Origin: Scedosporium boydii
Taxonomy: Eukaryota; Ascomycota; Sordariomycetes; Microascales; Microascaceae
Assembly (NCBI GenBank): GCA_002221725.1
Contig: NJFT01000073.1
Coordinates: forward strand, 62,001 to 126,000
Length of the DNA: 64,000 bases
Reading direction: 5' to 3'
The stretch's first letter is position 1. Every line of letters starts with the position of its first letter. The notes beneath the pieces are model-generated. The model ran no database searches and was not told where the DNA came from. It saw nothing but the letters and a program-made list of their open reading frames with translations. The position numbers were made by a program, and so were the translations under genes. This document shows positions 1 to 9,631 of this stretch, piece by piece.

Positions 1-1086
1 AGAATGCACCAGCACCAGCATTGGTAGACATGAAAGATTTCTTTCGATTCCTCCATACATCTTCTAGGGGACTGATCATAAATAACAGCTGACGGATCAC
101 ACGACGAAGTTGACGATGAGGCTGTCGATTGCTCTGTGGGCGATGGATTATCGTCATCATTCCCGCCATCTGAATTTCCCGCCGGATACCCAAACAGACG
201 AACTTGTGAGCGGCCTCGACAATGGGTTCAGTCGCCACCAGAGCCCCAGCTGTGGCCGCAGCAGCCATCATGACCGCGAATTTATTCTTCTGCGCCTGCG
301 TCTTGAGGACCTGGAAGGCGGCGCCCAGGATCTCGGGTGCGTTTTGTGCGATCTCGAGGGCGAAGCCGTCCCATTCTGCCGGGTTGACGGGGCCGAGAGT
401 TTCATCGTTTTGGGCAGCTCCTTGTATGGCATTGATCATGCAGCTCATGGCTGAGAGGGTGTAAAAAGAGCAGGGTCAGAACCTTTCTCTTTTCTTTTTT
501 TCCTTTGGGGGTAAATGATGTGGGAAAGTCAAAACTCACCATCGCGCTTCCTTAGCTTGGCCCCAGCGCCGCAAGACGCAGCGGCATCTTTAATTAGGGC
601 GTCCAGTTCATCTTGGACCGCATCGGACATGAGGACCGTGACATCACCGACTTCGACTCCTTCCGAGGCCACTGTTGCAGTGACGACAGCCAGCTGTGGC
701 TTGACGACAGTCGTAGTCTCAACGTTGTCAATGGTACTGGTACGGGTCTCTTCCGATAGGAACGCCGTGTCAACACCGATCCACTGTTAATCTTCTAGTT
801 AGTCTTGTACAGCAAAGGCATCGCAGGGGTTCGAGATCATAGAACTTCCGGAATAGCATACCTTGGTGCTACTGCCGTCCATAGTGAGGTATTGCGTGCC
901 CACGCCAATAGGGGCCCCATAGTTCTGATGAATCTCAATAGCCTTCTTTACGTTATCCTGAGGCTTGGCAATCCCCCCAGGGACAGCTGTCGACTGTGGC
1001 CTGAGGGGCGCTGTAATGGGAGGGTATTGGGCATGTGCCAAGCCCAACAGGGCGGCGCTGAAAAGTAGAGCTTCCTGCCTATACAT
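1..1086 (-). CDS. Secreted hypothetical protein, 3' part beyond left edge
   Basis: Reads leftwards from an ATG at 1086-1084. The first 19 residues form a classic signal peptide (basic start, LLFSAALLGLAHA core), so the protein is probably secreted. Exons I infer: 862-1086, 540-783, and 450 to the edge, with introns 784-861 (GTATGC...ACAG) and 451-539 (GTGAGT...CAG), both keeping frame. The middle is Thr/Val-rich, followed by a hydrophobic Ala-rich stretch (MMAAAATAGALVA) that could be a membrane segment. Near 181-204 the apparent coding frame changes: the downstream DGGNDDNPSPTEQS-type Ser/Thr-rich text lies in another frame. Either there is a one- or two-base lesion or the splicing is not what I see. 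A GT...AG pair 20 nt apart would restore frame but is too short for a normal fungal intron. I recognise no family. Confidence 0.55.
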
Positions 1087-1612
1087 GGCTGATGCTGGAT
1101 TGGCTATGGTAGTAGCAGCCTACTGGTCCTTGATGAAAGCAATCTGCAATTTTACAGGAGAACGAGTAAAGCTCAGGGACATCTTGATAGCTTATATGGC
1201 GGAGCACTGATACTTATCTTTGTCAGTATTCATGTCTGAGTCTCAACCAGATTGCGCCGCTACAGCTGTTGGTCCCTAAGCGCCAAGAGCAGGATCAACC
1301 GAAACACGAGTTGTCTGTCCAATGATGCTGCTGTGGCTGTATTTGCTATACGGCGGTTGTGGCCCCCAAATAACAATCGTCTTTTTGGCCGCCTGTCATA
1401 CGAGTTGGGGCTAGCTGATGTAGGAGTGCGGTTATGGCCCCCGTTTCACCAATCCCGCATTTGGTCCGCCTATCGAATCAAAGACGCGCCTGCAGCTGTT
1501 GCCGCCCATGCTACCCTGTTGGCCGCCTTGCCGCGCCAAGACCACCGCGATCCTGATCCTGTTCCGCCTCCGAAGTGGGGCCGGCCTATGCGGCTCCCAG
1601 TTGGCCCTGCTC

Positions 1613-1843
1613 GCACCAACGCCGCTCTGGCAGCCATGCCCAGCCGTCACAGCGCCCGTTGAGTGTTGGTTCCCCTATCGTGCTAACACCGCTACTGCAG
1701 TAGGCGGACGGGGGTGGCGCAGCTCATGCCATTGGGGGCCGGAGGATTTTGAGGCCGGAGCCGGGCCAGAACCAACAGCAGCAGGAAGGTGCCCACATGG
1801 CCAGCCTCGCAGCTCCCGTTTAATGTTGGTTCTCCTTTCGAGC

Positions 1844-1876
<33 letters not shown>

Positions 1877-2030
1877 AAAAAGCTATGACCGGCCCTTGCC
1901 GCGCCTGTTCGCCCTGCTCGCGCCAACACCCAACCGCAGTGAGCGAACGGGGGTGATGCAGCTCATGTACCGGGGGGGCCGGAGGATTTTGAGGCTGGAG
2001 ACGGGCCAGAACCAACAGAAGCAAGAGGGT
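1613..2030. repeat. Two diverged copies of a GC-rich repeat
   Basis: The stretch about 1695-1790 and the stretch about 1935-2020 share an ordered series of words: cggacgggggtg / cgaacgggggtg, gcagctcatg, the 19-nt word ggggccggaggattttgag, and gggccagaaccaacag. A further shared block (gttggttcccctatcgtgctaac / gttggttctcctttcgagctaac, at about 1669 and 1823) precedes the first copy and follows it. This indicates a tandem duplication that has since diverged, with a homopolymer tract between the copies. No ORF is conserved between copies, so it looks non-coding. Confidence 0.7.
1847..1881. repeat. C20 followed directly by A15
   Basis: A run of 20 C and then 15 A sits between the two diverged repeat copies. 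Length in such tracts is error-prone in sequencing and variable in populations. Confidence 0.9.
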
Positions 2031-2347
2031 GGCGACAGAGGGCTAAGTAGACAATAAGGGGATAACCTGAAACTTGAGGGCTGGCTTCCTACAGGAATAA
2101 CAGTGATATTACTCATGAGGGTACCTTGTCCTCGGCATATCTGTCCTGGTTCATGAATTACATCTGAGTCTGGACTAGGCGAGGCCGATTACCAAGTTGG
2201 CCTCTCAGGGCCATAAAGTACTTAGCTACAAGCATGTCGCGTTTTCCTTAATACCGCTCACTCCCGCTGGCCTTTTTTTTCTTTCGCTGTTCAAGTTCGA
2301 CTGGGTAACCAGACCTAGGATTCCCTCTACTATTATATTCCCAAGTG

Positions 2348-3937
2348 ATGACTTCCTTCATTTTTCTCAAGTTAAAGCTTGCAGTTCTGCTGCTTGCTTC
2401 AACGCTTCTCTTTACGCAGCAATGTTATGCTGGATATGCTATTCAAGATGACTGGTAAGCTCGTTCAGATTTGGTCTATCTTAAGTGATAGATAAGTGAC
2501 CCATATGGTCTAGCTGAAGTATAGTGAGCTACCAAACGGTCTTTATATAGTCAACGTTCTTGGATGCTCACATCACCAGGCTCCGAAGCTCAACGCGCCT
2601 TTCTCGTTGAAGCGTTTGCGCATGCTCAGACCCTCGCAAATATGGGCCTGAGCAATATGGCCGAGGGCCAAAGCGCCGATGCGACCCAAGCATTCGAGTG
2701 GTTGTATGGCACCACAGATGTGCCTATGATGCGAGCGGCTGCGAGATGTACGTTTCTTGCACAGCAGAAATTTCTGTTTCTTCTAGTAGACCTCTTTTTC
2801 TTCTTCTGCTAACTAGGACTTGAATAGTGTCCCTCGAAGGCATATCCCAGAATGCAAGCCCCGTCCAGGGCGAACCGCAAGGAGGTGACTTCGAAACTGC
2901 TGATGTTGTAAGTCTCTATCTGTTGATAGGTGAATAGGTGACCCTTGCCAGTTGAAGTACTGACGGAGCCTGCCAGCGAGTCTATTGCACACATGATCGC
3001 CTGCGAGAGTGAACTGCCCGGCCCGGTGGCGAAACAAGATTCTTTGATACAGGTGAGAATTCTAGAAGGGTCGCTTAAAAAAGTTTTATTGCTGATTAGA
3101 ATATCTTCAGTGACAAAGGAGTTTCTCAGGGCCAAGTTTGACTGCACTCGTGCCATGGCCTGGACAATCGTGCCCGCCGAGAATCAGTACCCAGATACCC
3201 TACAGTTCTGCCCTTGGTTCCTCGACTATGCCATGAAACAGACCGCCCAGTTCCAAGGCCAGTTTAAGCCTGGTAAAATTGGTAGCATGATTTCGAAGCT
3301 GAAGCTGGACAGGTTCACGACTTGGGCCTTGTATACTCCTATTGATTTGTTCCAGCTTTTCGACAAGGTCATAGTTCATGAGGTGAGGGCCTAACCTAGA
3401 GGCACGTCTGCAATGCATAACTGATATAGGATAAAAGCTAGCACATACGCGACGAGGCGGAGAAATGGATGATGTTGGAGGGTTTTCGGGCTATGGTATG
3501 TTTTTAGGCCGTATGCCATTCTGCCTCTGGGGAAGAAAGAGGGCTAATACCATTCCCAGGATGGAAGAACTGTCGCGCGCTATCTACCCAACGTGGGGAG
3601 ACATCGCCGCACACAAACGCTGGTAAGTTATCTGTCGGACTTGTACTCACCTCTTATAAAATTTTGACATCCCCTCTCAGATAGTCTCGCTCTCTATGCT
3701 TCCATCTCTGCACTGATAAGGGACGGTGGCATGGTTCGTGAGGATGGTACATTTGCCAAAGACCCTGGGGACGCCGGCGGTGCTGATGAAGGCAATGAAG
3801 GCGAAGCAGTGACAAAGAGTGGTGCTGAGATCCCGGACGAGAACAGTGAGCCCGAGCCGTTCCTGGAGCCTCTCGCTGTGAGGAGACAGGTCTTGCAGTT
3901 CAATCCCTCGAGCCTGAAGGGACGACCGCTGTTTTGA
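2348..3937 (+). CDS. Secreted M35-like (deuterolysin-type) metallopeptidase
   Basis: The ATG at 2348 starts a clear signal peptide (MTSFIFLKLKLAVLLL..., probable cleavage after CYA), so an extracellular or vacuolar protease is expected. The catalytic region is recovered by splicing 3382 to 3438, which yields HELAH, the HExxH zinc motif, followed by TRRGGEMDDVGGFSGYGW. This resembles the HE-x-x-H plus GG...D block of M35-type and lysine-specific metalloendopeptidase domains. Introns I can support: 2455-2550, 2748-2827, 3053-3118, 3383-3437, 3496-3559, 3623-3680. The junction between about 2884 and 2952 is uncertain, because the good GTAAGT donor at 2908 does not keep frame while a weaker donor at 2885 does. 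The last exon codes for an acidic, Gly/Glu-rich tail. Two acceptors end in AAAG, which is unusual. The family call rests on the motif and the overall layout, not on an alignment. Confidence 0.75.
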
Positions 3938-4230
3938 AGTCATTTTTGAGAACCCAATCCAGTTCAGGAGGTTGATCGGTTAGCGGAGATAACCTTCTCA
4001 AGTATTGATGATCTTCAGTATCTATTCCCAGAATCCCGTTAGGAATCTCGATTCTAGATGCTTTGGGAAAACTTGGTCATACGGAATGATATAGTAATAG
4101 GATCTTTAAGATTATGACCTTCAAAATGTGTCAATCCCTATTGTGTTCCTGTCTTCGACCCTCCTCTGTGGCTACGCTCTGTCCTGTCCTGCAAGCCTCC
4201 TTCCAACCCTAATCACCCTCCCAACAGACC

Positions 4231-5061
4231 CTAGCCCAGTCCTAGATGACTGACGTCTACTACTTGGCGGATAATAGTACATGGAAGCGTCTCCTCCCGA
4301 GTTGAGGCAGCGGCAGGGAAAGGAAGAATAAGCTCGAAATGCGAAGGACTCGTCACCTTCTTAATCCCCTCCCACAAGGTCCACTCTAGGTCTGTCCATA
4401 TCGAGGCGTCCAACGGCTGAAAAAGCCTCAACTCGACTCTCAGCCACTCGAGTCCTTCCATGGCTGCCAGCGCCTTCCAAACTCCCACCCAGAGGATCTC
4501 TCTCTTGCCAAGCTTTTTCTTCGTGAGCCATACGGGTTGATAGTGGTCCCACTTAAGGTTAACCTTGGAAATGAGGGAGACAGAGGTCGCCGGAAGGCGT
4601 TCCGGTATGATCATGAGGGCATGCTTATTATGGGAGAAGTCGAAAAAGGTCTCTCGATAGAGAGTGTACAGACATTCAAAGTAGCTCATAAGATAGTTAG
4701 TAGAGGGACGCGAATAGATAAGATAGGAGATATACATCTTCTTGCAGGTTAGTACTAGGGATATATGGTCGCATCGGACATTTTGCCGACCGCATATATC
4801 AAAATGAGGGCCTGGTGAGGCATCGTCTGCATCCCATTTCAAGCACTCTCTAGCGCAAAGCTTCCCGCCCTCAGTAGAGACGTGAACCGCATGCCCACAG
4901 AAGCATGTCTCCCAGATCATCTGACGTAGTTCGCGGGGAAGGCGAGAAAGAAGTAGCGCATCCTGCTCTTTGGCCGTATGAGGTGAGATGGGCTTCGGCG
5001 GGAGAAAGGGCACCAACTTGCGAGCGTTGGTGAGGAGCTTATGGAAGCTGAGAGATGACAT
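4231..5061 (-). CDS. F-box-like / DUF7730-type protein
   Basis: A 276-codon ORF opening with a basic stretch and then LLSRLPRELRQMIWE at about residues 37-51, the short F-box-like helix common in large fungal families of unknown function. The reading LVLTCKKMY...ECLYTLYRETFFDF is interrupted by 17 residues that do not fit the family pattern. A 51-nt intron at 4685-4735 (GTATAT donor, ctaac branch site, GAG acceptor) removes them and gives LTCKKIYFECLYTLY, the expected form, and a 259-residue protein. That intron is a multiple of three and stop-free, so both forms are translatable. The expected role is a substrate adaptor of an SCF ubiquitin ligase, inferred only from the F-box-like start. It is transcribed divergently from the next ORF. 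Confidence 0.7.
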   Translation of the reverse strand: MSSLSFHKLLTNARKLVPFLPPKPISPHTAKEQDALLLSRLPRELRQMIWETCFCGHAVHVSTEGGKLCARECLKWDADDASPGPHFDICGRQNVRCDHISLVLTCKKMYISYLIYSRPSTNYLMSYFECLYTLYRETFFDFSHNKHALMIIPERLPATSVSLISKVNLKWDHYQPVWLTKKKLGKREILWVGVWKALAAMEGLEWLRVELRLFQPLDASIWTDLEWTLWEGIKKVTSPSHFELILPFPAAASTREETLPCTIIRQVVDVSHLGLG

Positions 5062-5380
5062 GCTGGTGGTTGAAGAGAGAGTGAGGGTTCCAGGTGCCCG
5101 TAGGGAAACGGGTGGGGTTTGACATCTGTGAAAAAGTGTCAGAAACGCAGAGAGGACAGCTGCCTGCAGCTGTTCTCACTTGATAGAAGTCTCCGCATGA
5201 AGTGGGTCTGCAGATAATACCTTTTCCAGGGATGGCCGGGAAAAGGGGGACAGACAGAAATCCAGAGAAAAACAGACCAAAGAAGAACACGGAATTTAGA
5301 CCCGTTTGCCCTTATGTTTTGCTCTAGATATTTCAGTTGCCTGCGTCTGATTACAGCTGTCACGTCGTAATAGCGAGTCC

Positions 5381-6301
5381 GTGTTTCTGACAAAAAGTGC
5401 CAACTTGGTTGCAGCTGATGACTCAGCAGCTAGAGGTCCGACTACAATTGTAGCAGCTCCGACTGTCGCGTCCCCTTCACCCACTTACCGTGCCTTCAGT
5501 CCCACGACGCCCTCTTTGGCCTCGTTCCAACCCCAGTACGCCGGCGCCAATGTCTCCCGCATCCGTACGAGCGACTCGTCGGTGTCGCTCCAGTCCCAGT
5601 TCGACGCGCATGGACAGCCACTGAAGGGGAGGGAGTCCATGGTGTCCATGCAGTCCTACTACGACTCCCCAACCTCCCCCCAGCAGCCGGACCCTTACGT
5701 TGGAGCAAGCCACACCGCGTACACGCCCGCGACCTCATGGATAGGCGGCCACCAGTCCCAGGGCTACGAGCCTGTCCCGACCGCGACCCCGCTCTCCCTT
5801 TCGAGGTCCGGGAGCTCGCGCACGAGACGCGGCCGCTACAGCCTGGCTTTCTCCGGCGAGCACGAGGCCATCCTCCCCACCGCGGCGCCCACGGGGCAGG
5901 ACCAGAGCTACGAGGCCGTCCCGGCCCACGACCCCACCTCCACGCTCGGGCCCCCGAGTCTGCAGGACGACTCCTTCGTTAAGAAGCTGCAGGAGGCGGA
6001 GGCCAAGGGCCACCTGACCGGGGGGCTGGGGGCCGGCTGGAAGCCCGAGGAGCGGTTCCTCGGATCGGAGCTGGCGAGGGCACTCTCGAGCCTGCAGAGG
6101 TCCATCACGCGCAGGTTCACCCGCCGCCAGCCGCAGCGGGACTCGTGGAGAGCAAGTGCTTCTGGCTGTCAATGCTTATATCGATTTCAAGATTTCAATG
6201 CTACCGTCGCTGCATCGGAAAGTATTAAAGCAGTTTATTCGCATACTCCCCGAAAGGCCTATATCGTTCACCCATCAGAGCTTTATCATAACCCCCCCTA
6301 A
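5381..6301 (+). CDS. GC-rich hypothetical protein, probably truncated at its 3' end
   Basis: A 306-codon ORF. Residues about 25-255 have strong C/G third-position bias and look genuinely coding: Ser/Pro/Tyr-rich, low-complexity N-terminal half typical of a cytosolic disordered tail, then a charged segment (SFVKKLQEAEAKG) and a basic RRFTRRQPQR patch. At about 6150-6160 base composition and codon use switch abruptly to AT-richer sequence, and the last 50 or so residues look like read-through rather than protein. No membrane segment or catalytic motif is seen. I read it as the 5' part of a longer gene whose end was lost or replaced, directly upstream of a dynamin remnant. The true start may lie upstream, since the first 20 codons also look weak. 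Family not recognised. Confidence 0.45.
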   Translation: MFLTKSANLVAADDSAARGPTTIVAAPTVASPSPTYRAFSPTTPSLASFQPQYAGANVSRIRTSDSSVSLQSQFDAHGQPLKGRESMVSMQSYYDSPTSPQQPDPYVGASHTAYTPATSWIGGHQSQGYEPVPTATPLSLSRSGSSRTRRGRYSLAFSGEHEAILPTAAPTGQDQSYEAVPAHDPTSTLGPPSLQDDSFVKKLQEAEAKGHLTGGLGAGWKPEERFLGSELARALSSLQRSITRRFTRRQPQRDSWRASASGCQCLYRFQDFNATVAASESIKAVYSHTPRKAYIVHPSELYHNPP

Positions 6302-6340
6302 TTCATCCTGCCGGTTTCCCTGTATCTTCTGTGTCAAGCC

Positions 6341-6860
6341 ATGACTCCGTCCGTGAAGAGCCAACCTAAACCCTCAGATGCCGGTTTTAGCCATCTTCGC
6401 TCCCACAGATCGAGCCACCTCTTGAACCTAATTGAGACGATCAGAGCAAATGGGGTCGGGGAATTGGTTTCCTTGCCTCAGCTGGCCATCTGCGGGGATC
6501 AATCGGCGGGGAAGAGCCCCGCCTTGGGGGGCATAACAGGAATACCATTTCCCCGACAAGAGGGTCTCTGCACGAGATTTCCTACCGAAATCGTCCTCCG
6601 CCACGCGATTGCTCCCCAGACCATTACGGCTACAATTTGACCACATGTTTCTGGTACGCAAGAAGTTCAGAAAACACTTAGAGCGTTCCGAAAGACTATT
6701 CAGCATATGTCGGGACTTCCTTCGATCATTGGCGAGGCAGCGAGGTTAATGGGCATTCGAGGATACTCAAATTTCGCCCAACGATACGGCCTTTGCTTCA
6801 GATGCTCTCCACACAGAGATATCCGGTCCCCAGGATGGCAGACAAACTAATCCCGCCGGT
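6341..6860 (+). pseudogene. Broken dynamin-like GTPase remnant
   Basis: The ORF 6341-6640 carries the N-terminal GTPase start of a fungal dynamin-like protein: LICxDQSAGKS-type P-loop (here AICGDQSAGKSPAL), then GIPFPRQEGLCTRFPTEIVLRH, a hallmark of this family. An in-frame TGA at 6638-6640 ends it. Homology continues in the same frame past the stop (AFRKTIQHMSGLPSIIGEA, LMGIRGYS) and, after a further frame change near 6780, in a second frame (DTAFASDALHTEISG). The rest of the GTPase domain, the middle domain and the effector domain are absent. One stop plus one frameshift plus truncation make it non-functional. Fungal genomes often carry many accessory dynamin-like genes, so decay here is unremarkable on its own. 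Confidence 0.85.
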
Positions 6861-9631
6861 AGCATACTCTAGAGATTGCGTTCTTGAGGCCGGTCCCTGG
6901 CCGGCCTGGATGCCTGCATCAGAGCCTGGTGTGCACCGGCCAAGGCGCAGGTCGCATGTCACGTAGCACGGTGAGATGGCTTCCTTCCCACCATCGACAC
7001 CATCGAGGCGTTGACGACAATGCTGTTAATGCTCGACTGTACAATTACAAAGACTAATGCATTCTGTTTATACAAATTCCCTCTCCTTGCGAAGGCTGGA
7101 TCGGGAAGGCTTTGATCAGCACCGGCGTTGAGATACCGTCTACATAGTCGGTGCAGCGCCTGAATCAGCTTTTCCGGGGGGCGAGAAGGATATGGCGATA
7201 CGACACGGAGACACGGGTTGGGCGAAAACCGTGACGGCGTGTCTAATTTGTCAAGAAATTGGCCAGACATAGCAAGTACGGCAACCTACAACGTATTTAG
7301 AGCTGGGCGGCAAACCGCGTGGGTTTCAGACGACAGGCCTACCTTACGACCTGGCATGTTACGAAATCTATGCTTCCTCCTCTGCTTCCTGCGTTTGTGG
7401 AGTCGTTGAATTAAGCGTGAGAAAGCGATCAAATAGAGGCAATTTGAAGGCACCGCGAATGCAGAGCTTATGTAAGAAATTTTGCGTTCGGAATGTGGGC
7501 AACGTTGTTGGTGCTTATGAAGTCGACCAGAATCTTCAGATGCAAGAAACTGAGAACGGTCGTGTCAACATCAAAATTGATCCAGTTTGTTAGCTGCACT
7601 TAGTCATCAATCTCTAGGCATGTTTGGTACATTGCTGACAGGTCTAGCCAAGGAATTTTATAAGCTTTCCCATCTTACAACTTAGATTGACTGTCGATTG
7701 CGAAGTTTCGAAATCACAGCTTCAAGGAAGATACCAAAGGAGGCCAAGGCAATGAACCCATGAATGCAGAGTTTAATTATATAAGAACATTTTGCCCTGG
7801 GAATTGGGATGCTGGAGGAGCAGGGTACATATCCCGAGCATAATTTATAGAAGAGTGCAGGTACCGAACCCAACTGAATACCTTGCCCCTCGTACAAAGC
7901 AGAGATGAGGGAAAGAGACCATGATGTCGACTCACCTCCTTTCTGCCTCGCATTTTCCTCTCCATCCACCTTCACCCCTTTCTACTCGTCGGACGCCTCG
8001 AACTTGACAAGAAACTATTCTCTCAAATCGGGAGATGAAATATGGAAGATTGTATCAGACACAGAACTTAGAAGGGCCCACCTGTGCTGAGTCTCGAGTG
8101 GCCCTTGCGATCCTTGTATCTAACCCTGTCCCAAACCCGTTTGCTTCGACTCCGACACTGGCTTGTGCCTGTCTGTTCGTACCCTGCAGCGACGACGTCT
8201 TCGATGACCTCACCTCTAGCATGGGCACCTGGTCAAGAAGCCAGGGAGAGACTACGAAGTAGAAGCAAGGCTATCAGTGACAGGATTATGACATGAGCAA
8301 TGGCCTCGTCCTTGATGAAGATTCGCCAACGTGATTCGCCAAGGTATGCCATGGAAGAGGGGCTTAATCGACTTCAGGAACCGACTATCCTAGGCGCTTC
8401 TTTCGCACAAGCGGCGACCTGAGATGGAAAGGAAGGAAAAGAAAAAAAGAAAAAAAAAAAAAATTTTTTTCTTCTTTTCTTCCTTAATCCGGGACCTAGA
8501 TCTGACTCACATGGGCTGCTTCATACAGAGTCCTTGCTGCTTCCTGGAGACTGTGGCTGGGGCTGGGGCCGGGGCCGAGAGATATTGATGTCAGGCGCAC
8601 GACAAAGTATCATATCCCTTCCCCCTTTCTCCAAGTTTTTCGATTTTTCTTCTCCCGCCCCTTGTTCGCGAGGTGCGTGCGCGTCATTAGCCGCCAGCCT
8701 GGCCTGGGGACCGATGGCATGCATCGCAGACACCAGGCTGGTGTCACCTTCTATTACAGATGCCACTGCCACGAGGCTTGCGCAGTAGCTGAGTGCACTC
8801 AACTTTCTCCTCGCCCTCACCCCACCCTGGAGATGCTTCGATTGCCGAAAATGGTTATAGAGATGGTCGCTCAACTTGAGTCCTCCTGCCCTCCATCGTC
8901 TCGAAAGCCATCCCATGTACATCGAGATCGTCCAATCAAGATGTCCAGCAGACAGCCACTGCTCTCTGCGCATCATATATTGACAGTCTCGAAGCATTCA
9001 TGGCTTTTACACTTGGTCCGAGCACGCAAAATTCGGTCTCTCTAGGCACATTATTTTCGGCTTTGCCGTTCACGAGGTGTACCCACCACCAGTCGACAAC
9101 GTTCTATTCTGTTCCACGGGGTGCGATATACATCTGCGTCGACTACGTCGTAGTCGAGCCCGGGCAGGCTCTCAGGGCCTTGGCCAGTGGCGCTTAGAAC
9201 CTTGCAGACCCTGTGATTTAATACTTACCCTCCCCCGGTTGGTACTTCTGAGGCATCCAGGGGGCCTACCAGCCAGGTATCCAGAAGGTGCAAAAATGGC
9301 TTGCCGGTTTGGGGTTGTCGTCACGCGGCGGTAGTCTGAGGTAGACCAGGAAATAATAAAAGCTCGTTGAGACCGGATTTCGAGGCCACGCTGTAACTCG
9401 TTCGTTGTAACTGCATGTCATTCATTTAACCTCGAGAGACGCCTCGGATCAGACTTGAGCGTTCATTCCACTCTTTTGAAATATAGATTTATAGTGTTGC
9501 TCAAAAGCTCACAGCCTACACAAGCAACGGGCTTATATTCGAACCTCCCTTGAAGCCGCCCTCCAACCTCGAGCAGGATAGCTCTGATAATCCATACATC
9601 AACCCTCTCTCGTGCACAAGCAAACATCAAT
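6861..9631. other. Long non-coding stretch
   Basis: About 2.8 kb without a supportable gene. ORFs on both strands (for example 7682-7975 and 8521-8997 on the minus strand) lack composition bias, splice continuity or recognisable motifs. The purine/pyrimidine inverted tract at 8427-8485 lies here. The last few hundred bases should hold the promoter of the chitin-binding gene. Confidence 0.5.
8427..8485. repeat. Near-perfect purine/pyrimidine inverted repeat
   Basis: A purine arm made of A runs with interspersed G (8427-8463) is followed at once by a T-rich arm with interspersed C that mirrors it as a reverse complement (8464-8485). Transcribed RNA could fold into an A-U rich hairpin with almost no loop. 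It has no gene next to it for which it would be an obvious terminator. Confidence 0.7.

Larger units (their letters stand above)
1087..2347. other. Intergenic region with diverged tandem repeat
   Basis: No convincing gene. It contains the repeat at 1613-2030 and the homopolymer tracts listed separately, and the promoters of the two flanking secreted-protein genes, which are transcribed away from each other. ORFs here are short and lack splice structure or recognisable protein features. Confidence 0.5.
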
